This document shows positions 37,390 through 47,800 of a stretch of 64,000 nucleotides of DNA, piece after piece. Both the position numbers and the translations under genes were made by a program. The stretch is from positions 124,001 through 188,000 of the forward strand of contig NZ_LN884295.1 in NCBI RefSeq assembly GCF_001403875.1, read 5' to 3'. This DNA comes from Paenibacillus ihumii. Lineage in GTDB: Bacteria; Bacillota; Bacilli; Paenibacillales; Paenibacillaceae. The notes under the pieces are model-generated. The model searched no databases and was not told where the DNA came from. It saw only the letters and a list, made by a program, of their open reading frames with translations. Numbering within the stretch: position 1 is the first letter of the stretch; the number at the start of each line of letters is the position of its first letter.

Positions 37390-38799
37390 TTATTCGCTAT
37401 CAATGTCAAGCTGATCCTTAACCTGCTGCTTGAAGGTTGCAATCGCGCTTGCGCGGTCCTTGTTGCCTGCGGTGTATTCGCGTACTTGATCACGCCAGAG
37501 TCTGTTAATCGTTTCGTCATATTGGGTTAAGTTCTTGCCTGAAGCGTTAGCGTTGGCTGGAACGAACACATCAAACATGTTCTGTCCGCCGAGAAGCGGC
37601 ACTTCTCCGTTGGACTTCTCCATGACGACGGAGGAGGCAACGCTGTCCTTCGTGCCTTGCTCGCCCTCCTTCATCGTACCGTTAGCCCAATAGTATTGGA
37701 GGCCCGTTTCAGAAGTATCGAGCGTAACCCATTTAATAAAGTCCGCAACCGCTGCCTTCTTGGCGTCGTCCTTAGTAACTTCATTGTTGGCGAGCAGCCA
37801 TGTACCGCCCCAGAAGAAGCCTGTTGGCGGCTCGGTAACAGCCCAATCGCCATTAGTATCTTTTACTTGACCGTTCATGACGTAGTTGATGAGCCATGCT
37901 GGTCCGAAGAATCCGAAGATCGGTTGGGCGCCAGAGCCGGACATATCGGCGTACCAGGCTTCCGTCCAGTCCTGCGTATCATTGTGATAGCCATTATCTT
38001 TCAGCTTCTTGGAAAGATCGAGGAACTCTTCGCGCTTCGGATCGATATGAAGCTTTCCATCGACAATCCAGCCTTTATCAGAACTGTTCTCGATGGCGTG
38101 CCACATATCGCCGTCACCAGATACGATACCGTAGCCTTTGGCTTTCAGCTTCGCGGCTGCATCAAAGAATTTATCCCAGCCAGGGCCAATTTCATTCTTG
38201 ATCGTGGCCGGATCATCTGTTCCAAAAGCCTCTTTGGCAAGCGAGCGGCGATAGATAAAGGCTCCGCCAGTTGCTTGATAGCCCAGGCCTTTCAATACGC
38301 CGTCTTTGCTTCCGATGTCAACCGAGTATTGAGCGATGCCTGCATCCTTAACCATTTGGTCGTCAAGTCCCAGGTCAGCATAGCTGGCGGCATAGCTGGA
38401 TGCGTCGCCCTGCGTATACTTGAGCACAAACGCCGCTTCAGCTGCATAAATATCCGGAGCATCTTTACCGCCAGCAGCCAGTGCCTGGTCAAGAGCCGGC
38501 TGATAAGCACCATCGGTAGTTGCTATAACCGTCGTTTTGAATTCCACGTTCGCGTCAGGATGGGTTTCCAAATATTTCTGGGTCATGTTTGGAATCTCAT
38601 CGGTGAAGCTCCAAAGATTAATGGTGATTTTCTCGCTATTACCAGTTGTCGGAGCAGTACCATTGTTAGTTGTCGAGGCTGGATCTGAGTTAGATGAGCC
38701 TGGATTAGACTTCCCTCCACACGCTGCGAGTACAGATGACATCACGAGTAGTATAGAGAGCCCCGTTAAAATACGTTTCATACCTTTCATACCTTTCAT
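37390..38799 (-). CDS. Sugar-binding lipoprotein
   Basis: Family-1 binding lipoprotein of 469 residues, lipobox LAAC (Cys27), Asn/Ser/Thr-rich linker, then a binding fold containing INLWSFTDEIPNMTQKYLE and AAGGKDAPDIYAAEAAFVLKY. ATG 38799 follows GGGGAGGCAAAGC. It is one of the larger carbohydrate receptors typical for UgpB-like systems. First gene of the importer operon. Confidence 0.9.
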   Translation of the reverse strand: MKGMKGMKRILTGLSILLVMSSVLAACGGKSNPGSSNSDPASTTNNGTAPTTGNSEKITINLWSFTDEIPNMTQKYLETHPDANVEFKTTVIATTDGAYQPALDQALAAGGKDAPDIYAAEAAFVLKYTQGDASSYAASYADLGLDDQMVKDAGIAQYSVDIGSKDGVLKGLGYQATGGAFIYRRSLAKEAFGTDDPATIKNEIGPGWDKFFDAAAKLKAKGYGIVSGDGDMWHAIENSSDKGWIVDGKLHIDPKREEFLDLSKKLKDNGYHNDTQDWTEAWYADMSGSGAQPIFGFFGPAWLINYVMNGQVKDTNGDWAVTEPPTGFFWGGTWLLANNEVTKDDAKKAAVADFIKWVTLDTSETGLQYYWANGTMKEGEQGTKDSVASSVVMEKSNGEVPLLGGQNMFDVFVPANANASGKNLTQYDETINRLWRDQVREYTAGNKDRASAIATFKQQVKDQLDIDSE

Positions 38800-38936
38800 G
38801 CTTTGCCTCCCCTTTTTTAACTATTCTTTTTTGATTTTGTAACCGCATACACAATTATAGGCTGTATGCTCCTCTGGCATAAGGAACCGTTATTTAGGAA
38901 AAATTCCCCTTTTTTTGTTTTTTGCCCTCTATAGGT

Positions 38937-38954
38937 GTGAAAGCGCGTTTACAA
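38937..38954. promoter_or_regulatory. LacI/CcpA-like operator candidate
   Basis: TGTGAAAGCGCGTTTACA has a CG centre and partly symmetric arms, as in LacI-family sites, but its spacing does not fit the 14-bp cre consensus. It lies 138 bp upstream of the binding-protein start. Confidence 0.3.
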
Positions 38955-38982
38955 GATCAATTTCATGAATCTCCCTATAAAA

Positions 38983-39016
38983 AAAGACACCAAGGGATCT
39001 ATACCTTGGCATCTTT
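38983..39016 (-). terminator. Terminator after the orphan response regulator
   Basis: AAAGACACCAAGG pairs with CCTTGGCATCTTT; on the minus strand a run of seven T follows. Confidence 0.75.
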
Positions 39017-39042
39017 CTTAATTGTGAAACTCTCTAGGGTCA

Positions 39043-39840
39043 TTATTGAATTTGGGCTTCTACTTCGTTCCTCATAGATCGATACCGCCCTGGACTCATA
39101 CCTTCGTACTCCTTAAACAGCTTGTTAAAATATTTGACTCTCTGATAACCCGTTCGGCTGGCTATTTCCGCTATGGGCAGATTCGTTTTGAGCAGCAATT
39201 CCTTCGCCTTCTGTAATTTTCTACGTATAACGTATTCGCTAAAATTCATCTGGCATTGCTCTTTGAAAAGTGCGCTGAAATAACTCCCGTTCAGATGCAC
39301 ATACCCAGCGACTCCCTGCAGGCTGATCGCCTCCTCTATATGTGTTTCCACATAGTGCATTGCCTGACGGACCGAATCGCTCAATACGGCCTCTTTCTCC
39401 CTGATGGCCATCAACTGAGGGTCAGCCATCTTTCGCATAAAGACTATATGTTCCTGCTCTTCCCCTACCTTCAGAGCATTCTCCACGGATGCAATCAGCT
39501 TTTCCCGGCCGACCGGCTTCAGCAAATAGTCGACTACGGACAATCGAAGCGCTGCCAAGGCGTACTCGAACTGGGCATAGCCGGAGATGAGGATAACGGA
39601 TGGCTGCCGCTGCAGCCTCTCCCTCATTTGTCGAACTAAAGTAAGCCCGCTGATTTCCGGCATACGGATGTCCGTTATCATCAATTCCACAGGAATCTTC
39701 TCAAGAATTTGCATCGCGGTTCCCCCATTGCTTGCTGTTAAGATGTCATATTGACCGGCTGCCCACACCCTTAATATTTTCTTGATCCCTTCTCTTGATC
39801 TCGGTTCATCGTCGACGATAAGAATCGTTCGGCTCCTCAT
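39043..39840 (-). CDS. Short AraC-type response regulator without adjacent kinase
   Basis: Protein of 265 residues: receiver domain (ILIVDDEPRSREG; phospho-acceptor Asp in MITDIRMPEISG) joined by a short linker to an AraC DNA-binding domain (VAGYVHLNGSYFSALFKEQC; IAEIASRTGYQRVKYFNKLFKEYEG). It is half the usual YesN length because the middle region is missing. I chose ATG 39840, with GGGGGCGAAACGTC in front. No histidine kinase lies beside it; the neighbouring importer operon is its likely target. Confidence 0.88.
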   Translation of the reverse strand: MRSRTILIVDDEPRSREGIKKILRVWAAGQYDILTASNGGTAMQILEKIPVELMITDIRMPEISGLTLVRQMRERLQRQPSVILISGYAQFEYALAALRLSVVDYLLKPVGREKLIASVENALKVGEEQEHIVFMRKMADPQLMAIREKEAVLSDSVRQAMHYVETHIEEAISLQGVAGYVHLNGSYFSALFKEQCQMNFSEYVIRRKLQKAKELLLKTNLPIAEIASRTGYQRVKYFNKLFKEYEGMSPGRYRSMRNEVEAQIQ

Positions 39841-40124
39841 GACGTTTCGCCCCCTTGGATAGGAAATTAAATCTTTTATCCTTTTTGCTCGTCCTATCTT
39901 GGCCCCCATGGTCTTATCCCCAGATGAAAAAGGGCAGCCCTCTGATTTTCCCATTAGGACTACCCTCGTTGTTATAAATATGATATTATCTGGCCATTTG
40001 AAGTACTTTCTTTTTATCACTGAACCATCACAAGATCAAGTTGAAAATATTCTTATTTCCTGTATTTTATCTTCTGAAAACAATATCCTTCCGCTAATCT
40101 CCCTTTCACCTTACAAATTGGAAG
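39841..40124. other. Intergenic region, no gene seen
   Basis: Stretch between the GT2 terminator and the response regulator. I see no supported coding frame; it should contain the regulator's promoter. A weak inverted repeat (GGGCAGCCCT with AGGACTACCC, ~39930-39965) is the only structure. Confidence 0.4.
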
Positions 40125-40155
40125 AAAAAAGCGACCATCTTCCGGCCGCTTTTTC
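40125..40155 (-). terminator. Terminator of the surface-glycan operon
   Basis: AAAAAGCGACC pairs with GGCCGCTTTTT on either side of ATCTTCC, ending in T-runs. It overlaps the end of the GT2 gene region. Confidence 0.75.
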
Positions 40156-40156
40156 A

Positions 40157-41173
40157 CTAATTAAATCCAACTATTTTTTGTGCGAGTTTGTACGCTCCTA
40201 CCGAAATATGCCGTCCGAAGCGTCCGGGCAGGTTAATCAGGTTACCCATAAGTCCATAACGGAGATGATGGTACAGCTCAAGGTTGTTTTCTTTGATGTA
40301 CTGCAGAAGCTCTCTCTTTTTCTCCAGATTCTCACGGGTTCCGGAACGAATCAGTAAAATGCCGGATATGACGGTCACAATTTCAAGGTGATGCAGCAGG
40401 TAACGCTTCTGCTTGGGCTCTTCGATCTCTTCCAGCCGCACCTGTTCGATCATCAGCTTGTTCACCTTGATCTGCTGGTCGATTCGGCTGATCATGACCC
40501 GTTCATTCACGGACTGATCTTCGCGTCCAATATAATATCGATAGAAGTTCACATTCAAATAATAGAGCTGCTTCACATGCACGAGCGGTTGATACACGAA
40601 TAGATTGTCTACGTAAAATGTGTGCTTCGGCAGCATCAAGCCGCAATCCTGCAAGAGCCGGGTTCGGTAGATCAGGGAATGCATCATCAAATACTGCCCC
40701 TTCCCAAAGTGCTTCATATCCGGCCAACCAAACACCGTATTCGCTGGAAGCACATCCTCATATCTCATGACCTTTTTGAGCTTGGCGCCTTCCTTCTCAT
40801 ATACAAAGTTGCTGATCATCAGATCCACAGGCAGTTCCTTCTCCCTGAATGAGCGCAAGGTCTGAAGTACCCGAGTATAAGCCTCCAGGTCGACCCAATC
40901 ATCGCTGTCGACCACTTTAAAGAACTGGCCCGTAGCATTTCGGAGCCCTGCATTTACTGCTTCCCCGTGGCCTCCATTGCTTTGGTGAATGACCTTCACG
41001 ATCGTCGGGTGCTGTCTCGCATACTCATCAGCAATTTGTGCCGTATCATCAGCAGACCCGTCATTGACAATGAGCAGCTCCACCTCTTCTCCCCCGGGCA
41101 AAAGGGACTCGATGCACTGTCTCATATAGGCTTGAGAGTTATAGCAAGGAATCGCTACGGATAATAATTTCAT
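40157..41173 (-). CDS. GT2 family glycosyltransferase
   Basis: Inverting glycosyltransferase of 338 residues. GT-A domain opens with LLSVAIPCYNSQAYMRQCIESLL; nucleotide-binding LLIVNDGSADDTAQIADEY, then the DxD-type motif in FKVVDSDDWVDLEAY. Start ATG 41173 chosen because the fold begins right there. It is last in a cluster with a GtrA-like membrane protein, GH2 and GH3 enzymes, so it probably adds a sugar to a lipid carrier or envelope polymer. Confidence 0.88.
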   Translation of the reverse strand: MKLLSVAIPCYNSQAYMRQCIESLLPGGEEVELLIVNDGSADDTAQIADEYARQHPTIVKVIHQSNGGHGEAVNAGLRNATGQFFKVVDSDDWVDLEAYTRVLQTLRSFREKELPVDLMISNFVYEKEGAKLKKVMRYEDVLPANTVFGWPDMKHFGKGQYLMMHSLIYRTRLLQDCGLMLPKHTFYVDNLFVYQPLVHVKQLYYLNVNFYRYYIGREDQSVNERVMISRIDQQIKVNKLMIEQVRLEEIEEPKQKRYLLHHLEIVTVISGILLIRSGTRENLEKKRELLQYIKENNLELYHHLRYGLMGNLINLPGRFGRHISVGAYKLAQKIVGFN

Positions 41174-41319
41174 ACTTACACAACCTTTACTGCTTCTTCG
41201 CGATGACCAACTACTGCCATCTCCATATAACCGCTTGTTCGTATTCATCATACCGTTCAAGTGTGGCTTGCACCAGTGCTAATTGTTGGCTTTGCCTTGC
41301 GTTGGGGCAATCGGACATC

Positions 41320-41934
41320 CTATGCTTTCTTCTGTTTGAAAATGATCTTCAAGATCGGATAGTACACCCAGAAGGAAACGGCGCAATTAATGAGCATGGA
41401 GATCAGATCCGCCATCGTCTCCCCGGTCTTGCCCAGTCCCCAGGTATTGATCAACAACTCGTAAATTGGCGCTTTATAGAACCCTTGCAGCATTGCCGCC
41501 CCAATCGTAATCAGAATATAAGCGATCAAATACCATCCTGCTGCCGTCCATACATTTCCCGTAGACTTGAAGGTGATATTTCGCTGTGCAAAGAAATTGA
41601 TGACCTGGGCCAGCGCCAATGTAATCTGTACTGCAAGGAAATAAGCCAGCCCGCCTCCGCCTCCGCCTTCCAGCCCGCCGGCTCCGTAATCGAAGATGAA
41701 GTACGGACTGCCGTCCAAATTATGTCCGACCTGACCGATCTGAAAGGGAATATTCAACAGGCTCGTCTGCTCGAACAGCGCCTTCAGCAGCGGCATCAGA
41801 ATTAACTGAATCACGGTAATGCCGTTGCTTAACATAAAAAATACGATAAATTCCGCCTTGCCGGGATGCTTCTCACGGAACTTGTGCCATATCCCCAACA
41901 GCTTGCCTATTCCTTTAGTCTCTATCTTGTTCAT
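41320..41934 (-). CDS. GtrA-family membrane protein
   Basis: Protein of 204 residues with four membrane segments (FIVFFMLSNGITVIQLILMPLL; AYFLAVQITLALAQVINFFAQRNITFKS; then two more). The NFFAQRNITF motif is the GtrA family mark. These proteins are thought to move undecaprenyl-phosphate-linked glucose across the membrane or aid partner glycosyltransferases. An unusual Gly-rich loop (GGLEGGGGGGLAYF) lies after the first segment. Overlaps the GH2 stop by four bases. Confidence 0.85.
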   Translation of the reverse strand: MNKIETKGIGKLLGIWHKFREKHPGKAEFIVFFMLSNGITVIQLILMPLLKALFEQTSLLNIPFQIGQVGHNLDGSPYFIFDYGAGGLEGGGGGGLAYFLAVQITLALAQVINFFAQRNITFKSTGNVWTAAGWYLIAYILITIGAAMLQGFYKAPIYELLINTWGLGKTGETMADLISMLINCAVSFWVYYPILKIIFKQKKA

Positions 41935-44297
41935 TCTGGAATAACCAAGACACTTGCCTGTGCATTTCCGTATTTGCTTTCAGCCGCAATACTAATCTTG
42001 CCGACTCCCGTCGGCCTCACAATCGCAAGAGCTTCCCCATAGTACGTATCTGTTATATTCATGTTGTACCCTCTGGCGTTATACGGACAGGCATTGCCCA
42101 AGGCCAGCAGCTCCCCGCCCTGAACTGTTACCTTAATATCCCCTCTCGCCAAAGGCTTCTTCGTTCCGGCCTGATCGGTATACCGCAAGCGAACATAGCA
42201 AAGATCTTTCATACCCAGCTCGTGATCCTCCGGAATCACCGACAGCTTCGTGTCCTTGCCGGCTGATTCCAGCGTGGTTCTGGCAATCTCTCTGCCTTGC
42301 TCATCATAAGCAATGGCGGATACCTGCCCATGATAATATTTCGTCGTAAAAATTGCCTTGCAATCCTTCTTCAGCTTCTTCTCTCCGACCTTCTGCGAAT
42401 TCACGTACAGAGCTACTTTATGCGCCCGTGCATAGACCTCTACTTTGGTCTTCTGTCCATCACAGCCATCCCAGGACCAACTATCCATAGCATTCGTCAT
42501 CTTCCAGGCGGAAGGGGAATGCGGCTTAAAGGCATTATCGGCTGGAACCACCGCAATATGAATCTTGTCGATTTCAAAAGCTACCTTCGTATATTTTGCT
42601 TCACCCAGTTCATTACCGATCAGATCCACTCTACCGCTTCCGGCGCTTACCCAGCCCACTTGGGGCTTGAAGTCCGGTGCATAATCCCGGTATTCCCAGG
42701 AGCCTATGGCGACTTCTCCCAAGTAGTCCATCCCTGCCCACACAAAGTCGCCGATCAGACCCGTATTCTCTTTTGCAAATTCATAGAAACGGTAGGCATC
42801 ATTGCAGAATGTCTCGCTGCCGACAATGATGCGCTTTGGATACTTCTTCAAATCCTTTTTATATCGAAAAATACCATAATTATATCCGGCTACATCCATG
42901 TTGGCGAAGGCATCTCTCGTCTTCACGTCACAGCCATGCAGCGTTGCCCCAATCTTCATCGTCTTGTCTCCTAGAAGGCCTGCCAAGTTATTAAAGAATT
43001 CGCTGCCAACCGCTTCCTGTTTTCCCTTTGCCGCGGCTTTTTCCGCTTTCTTATCCGTGTAAACGCCAAAGCCCAATGAGCTCAAATAATTGAAGAAAAT
43101 ATTAACGCCGCAAGTGACCGGTCTCGTACCATCCAACTGGTGCAGATATCGCGTCATTTGTCCCGTAAACTCAATGCCGCGCTTTTCCGCTGTCTCGGAT
43201 ACTTCATTACCGGTAGAATACATGATGACCGAAGGATGATTGAAATCCTTGTCGACCATATCCTTCAGATCCTGCTCCCACCAATCCATGACATACAGGG
43301 CGTAATCGTTCTTTGTCTTGTGGATATACCAGCAGTCAACATATTCATCCATAACCAGCATGCCCAGTCGGTCACAGGCGTCCAGCATAGCCTTCGAGCA
43401 AGGGTTGTGCGCAGAGCGGAGTGCATTATAACCGGCTTTCTTCATCATTCTTACTTTCCGTTCCTCCGCAAAATCATAGGCGCGCGCACCTAGAATTCCA
43501 TTATCATGATGCACGCAACTGCCGCGCAGAATGACTCTTTCACCGTTGATACAAAACCCTTGCTCCCGCGTACATGTAATCTGCCGAATTCCGAAGGTCA
43601 CCTCTTCCACATGCTCGCCAAATTTGACTTTGCAGGTGTACAAATTAGGTGTTTCTGTATTCCACAGCCGGGCTTTCGGCACATCCAGCGTCCATACAAG
43701 ACTTCCATCACTCTGCTGGGATGCATAATGAAGCGTCGTATTTCCGTCCAGAATCTCCAACTCCACCGTACCCGCCGCATTCGTCTCTACCGCCACGGAG
43801 ATGGTTTTTGATTTATAATCTAACGTGCGGATTTTAATGCCATTCAACACAATATGCTCCTTCGGCAAAACATACAGCTGTACCGGGCGATAAATTCCCG
43901 CTCCTGAATACCAGCGGCTGTTCGGCTGATCGGCATTACGTGCGATGACCTTCAATTCATTCTCTTCACCGATGTTCAGCCTGCCGGTGATATCTACATA
44001 AAAATTGGTGTAACCATACGGTCTGTAAGCCAGCTTCTCTCCATTGAGATAAACCTCGGCATTACGGTAGACCCCTTCAAATTCGACCACAAGCTTTTTG
44101 TTCTCGTAATCGGCAGGGGCGACAAACTTCTTGGTATATAGATAGTCATACCCTTCATACCATCCGGTATTTTTACCGCCAAGGCTATCCGGAGAGCGCT
44201 TCTCCAGAATCATTGCATCATGCGGCAGGATGACAGGCTTGGCCTGCTTTTCATCGAGCCGGGAAAACATCCAGCCTTCATTCCATTGTATCTTCAT
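41931..44297 (-). CDS. GH2 family glycoside hydrolase (beta-galactosidase-like)
   Basis: Protein of 788 residues from ATG 44297. Sugar-binding jelly-roll (~1-155; NSRWYSGAGIYRPV), immunoglobulin-like domain, then the TIM barrel with acid/base Glu365 in STGNEVSE and nucleophile Glu495 in VGSETF, and C-terminal beta domains (DUF4982-like region ~560-650). No signal peptide is visible, so it acts inside the cell. Could be beta-galactosidase, -glucuronidase or -mannosidase; sequence alone does not decide. Confidence 0.87.
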   Translation of the reverse strand: MKIQWNEGWMFSRLDEKQAKPVILPHDAMILEKRSPDSLGGKNTGWYEGYDYLYTKKFVAPADYENKKLVVEFEGVYRNAEVYLNGEKLAYRPYGYTNFYVDITGRLNIGEENELKVIARNADQPNSRWYSGAGIYRPVQLYVLPKEHIVLNGIKIRTLDYKSKTISVAVETNAAGTVELEILDGNTTLHYASQQSDGSLVWTLDVPKARLWNTETPNLYTCKVKFGEHVEEVTFGIRQITCTREQGFCINGERVILRGSCVHHDNGILGARAYDFAEERKVRMMKKAGYNALRSAHNPCSKAMLDACDRLGMLVMDEYVDCWYIHKTKNDYALYVMDWWEQDLKDMVDKDFNHPSVIMYSTGNEVSETAEKRGIEFTGQMTRYLHQLDGTRPVTCGVNIFFNYLSSLGFGVYTDKKAEKAAAKGKQEAVGSEFFNNLAGLLGDKTMKIGATLHGCDVKTRDAFANMDVAGYNYGIFRYKKDLKKYPKRIIVGSETFCNDAYRFYEFAKENTGLIGDFVWAGMDYLGEVAIGSWEYRDYAPDFKPQVGWVSAGSGRVDLIGNELGEAKYTKVAFEIDKIHIAVVPADNAFKPHSPSAWKMTNAMDSWSWDGCDGQKTKVEVYARAHKVALYVNSQKVGEKKLKKDCKAIFTTKYYHGQVSAIAYDEQGREIARTTLESAGKDTKLSVIPEDHELGMKDLCYVRLRYTDQAGTKKPLARGDIKVTVQGGELLALGNACPYNARGYNMNITDTYYGEALAIVRPTGVGKISIAAESKYGNAQASVLVIPE

Positions 44298-44366
44298 AAA
44301 TTCACTACCTTTATATGATTTTCTACTCCACATTTATCCAAGCTTCTACTCACCAAAAGACAGAAA

Positions 44367-44409
44367 GTTAGAATAAGCTAATCAACATTTCTAATTAGCC
44401 TATTCTAAC
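44367..44409 (-). terminator. Hairpin between membrane protein and GH2 genes
   Basis: GTTAGAATAAGCTAAT pairs with ATTAGCCTATTCTAAC (one mismatch). AT-rich with no clear T-run; may terminate partly or protect the upstream message. Confidence 0.5.
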
Positions 44410-44424
44410 AATACTAGTGAAACG

Positions 44425-44856
44425 TTATAGTTTTCTGATCTTGTCAGAGAAGGCTGCAATAATCATAGCTAGGATCGATATCACGTAACTTGCGAATCCA
44501 ACCACCGATATGTTCAATGCTACCTCCTCCGCCTTCGGATAGTTGACCGGGATAAAGTAGATATCCGCAGCCAGACGAACCCGCGCCAGGATGAAGATCG
44601 CAAAGCTGACGATGATCAGCACGGTCGAGGTGACCACCAGCACGTCGTTCATGACTGGATGCAGCTTGTTGGATGCTCCAATCAGCACACAGGTCAGGAA
44701 TATCGCTACAACCGTGAAAATGATAGGCAAGGGATCGAGTGCTGAGCCGGCAAGATAACCCGTCGTAGAAGTAACGATATAGAGTATCAATCCTGCCATT
44801 GCAGCGATCGAAGCAATGCAAATCATCCAGCCGGATTTAGTCAAGCCTTTCATCAT
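44425..44856 (-). CDS. Small four-helix membrane protein
   Basis: Protein of 143 residues with four predicted membrane segments (about 10-30, 38-60, 68-90 and 112-135) and little else. Its ATG overlaps the stop of the GH3 gene by four bases, so it is translationally coupled to it and may anchor or partner that enzyme. I do not recognise the family. Confidence 0.75.
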   Translation of the reverse strand: MMKGLTKSGWMICIASIAAMAGLILYIVTSTTGYLAGSALDPLPIIFTVVAIFLTCVLIGASNKLHPVMNDVLVVTSTVLIIVSFAIFILARVRLAADIYFIPVNYPKAEEVALNISVVGFASYVISILAMIIAAFSDKIRKL

Positions 44857-47800
44857 CTTGCCTCACCTCTTTTCGTTGTTTTTTTCTTCTTGAACTGAGC
44901 AGCCGAGTAACCGGCTACACAGCCAGCTGTTCCAACTGCGAAGACCCCCGTCAATATGGTGTAGAGCATTCTCCACCAGGTCATTACATCAACGGTATGT
45001 GTCGTGGAATTGATGCCATTCATGGCAGCACTGTTTGCAAGAGCATACAGAAGGTAATGAACGTTCTTCTTGATCGCCAGCAGCATATTTCTATCGCCGC
45101 TCAGGCTCTTCTCATTCCAATAGTTGACCTCGCTGGCACCAAAGCCGCAGAAGGCCGTTGTTCCAAACAGGATGGATTCCTTAGGAGCCGCTTTCAGCGT
45201 AACGCCGGTAAAGTCTGTAACGCTGTAGCCTTTAAAATTCCATTCCTCCCGCATAATTTGCACCATCACGCCATGGTTGGCACTTGGCGCAACTGCACCA
45301 ATTCGGTTATAGGAGGTCATCACGCCAAGCGCTCCAGTGGTATAAGTCTTATCTCTCGACTGATCGGCGGTAAAGGAAGCCGGTTTGCCGTTAGCCTCGA
45401 ACACCTGTTGAAGATTGCGAAGCTCCAGTTCTCTGGCCTTTTGCTCCGTCATGAAGACAGCAACGCCTGAACGGTTGATCTCTTGGTCATTGAAGGCCGC
45501 ATGCTTGATATTGACCAGTGTTCCCTTGGATTGGGCGCCCTGGATTACAGCACTTCCGATATAACCAGACAGGATCGGATCCTCCGAGTAGTACTCTACG
45601 CCGCGGCTGTTATAGGCATGCCGATGGATGTTCATACCTGGGCCGATTATAATCGGCAGGTTAAACATCAGCGTGCTTTCGCCTAGGATAATCTCACCGT
45701 TTTCATAAGCCAGCTCTTTGTTCCAGCTGTACGCCAGATTCATAGGAGACGGAGCTACGCGAGTACCGGATTCATATTCTGCGGCATCCGGATAAGGTGT
45801 GCCTTGATAGCTGCCTTCCGGCAAATAGTGAGAGTCAGAGCCGCCAGGTCCGTCATCAGCCGCATATTGTGGCAGACCGACCGATTCGATGGCCGCGATA
45901 TTATGGAATGCATTTTCTGCAAAGGCCAGGAATTCACTGATCGTTACTTTATCAACCAGCTCCGCCCAACGCGGATCGTCAAAATCAGCCCCCTTCAGAT
46001 CATTAATCGTGAGCTCGCTCGTGGTATCGCCAAATACCAGATCGGAAACATCATCATCGGTAGCCAGTTGGATGAAGTCATTGCCCAGCAATCTGGACAG
46101 GGTGTCATTCGCCGTCAGGCCCGAATAGGTCTGTGGAAAGGTACCGTCCCAATCGCTTCTGGACAGATAAGTTGCTGTGCCTGGAAGGAATGCGTTGATA
46201 TCCATCGCGTAGTCCCCTTCGGTCAAAGCATTGGTAATGTTCACGCCAGACTTGCTCACGGAGAAGGTCTTGTCGTCCACATCGCCGGTCCAGGTCCATT
46301 TGTAGGTCTGCTCCGCATTTCCGTCCGCCGTCATGCCATCAGAAGTACTTTTGCCCTGCGCCGCCAAAATGTTGTTCAGCGCCTGGTGGGCGTCACTGCC
46401 GATCGCCAGGTAATAATCGCCTGGATCTACGATATAGGTCTTCGCATGCTCGGCATCATAGCTGGCTAGGTTTGTCAGGTCGATCTCCATCGTGATCGTC
46501 TGCGATTCTCCTGGCTCCAGCGTCTTGGTCTTCTCGAAGTCCATCAGTTGAACAGCCGATTTCTCGATATGGTATCGCTTGTCGTAATCCGTATATGGAA
46601 CTTGGGCATACACCTGAACCACGGATTTTCCGGCAACATCCCCGGTATTCTTAACAGTAACAGTCACCGTAGCCATTTCCTTCGTGCCCAATACAGCCAC
46701 TTCATCAAGGGTCTGCTCAAATGTCGTATAGGAGAGGCCATATCCGAATGGATACACCACTTCATTCGCATAGCTCCATGTGCCATTTACAGTAGCTACT
46801 GTGCCATCGGCATTGGCATAGGTTCCTGCAGAAGCAGCTTCACCGCCGTTACCCATAACAATATCTGCATAACGAGTCTCATAATAACGATAGCCCGTAT
46901 AAATTCCCTCTGCCTGAATCAGATAGGAATTGACGTTTGCTTCGGCGGAAAAATCAGATGCATTCTTCCACGGAATGTTGCCATAGTTCCGCATCGCCGG
47001 AGCCAGCGCTGTATTCTTCGCATAAACATCACCGAGATGCGCAGAGGGTGAGACTGTGCCATTCAGGACATCGGCTACTCCATAGAAGCCATAAGCGCCC
47101 GGATATCCAATCCAGACGATCGCATCAATGTCCGGATCTTCCTCCAGATTAGCGATTTCCATCGGGTTGACCGCATTCACGAGAACGATGACTTTATCAA
47201 AATTAGCCTTCGCCTCGTTGATCATGACCATTTCCTCATTGCTCAAGCTAAGGATGTTGCCAGTCACGGTGGATACGCCATCGGCAAGTCCTGCCTCTCC
47301 AGGGTAATACCCGTCGCCGTTTTCTCCACCCGGACGTCCTACTACAACGATGGCCGCATCGTTATAGGAAGCATAGTCCTTATCGAAATCCGGATTCAGT
47401 GTCCGGAGTTCATCGAGCGTCAGCTCATGCGGATTATCATATGCGGTAATCTCTGCATACTCCGGATTGATACCGCTGCCGTACCGAGGCGTCGTCCATT
47501 CCTTATTCGTAAAATAGGCTTCATACGCTGCAAGCATGGAAGGGTTGAGCCGGAAGCCTCTCTCTTGAAAAGCATCGAAAATCTCTACAGTTGCTTTCCC
47601 ATCAGCAATACTGCCGCCACTGCTTCCATACACCGGCGCGTAACTGCGCACACCGAACATTGTGATTTTCGCGTCGCTGGAAATCGGCAAGGCATTGCTC
47701 TCGTTCTTCAATAGTGCAATGGTCTCTTGGGATTCCCGAATCGCAAATTCTTTCAATCCTTCAAAGGCCTCTGAGGCCGTTTTAAATTTAGACTTATAGG

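Noticed and set aside
38937..38954. Canonical CcpA cre site
   Set aside because: The arms are spaced wider than the 14-bp cre consensus; kept only as a low-confidence operator.
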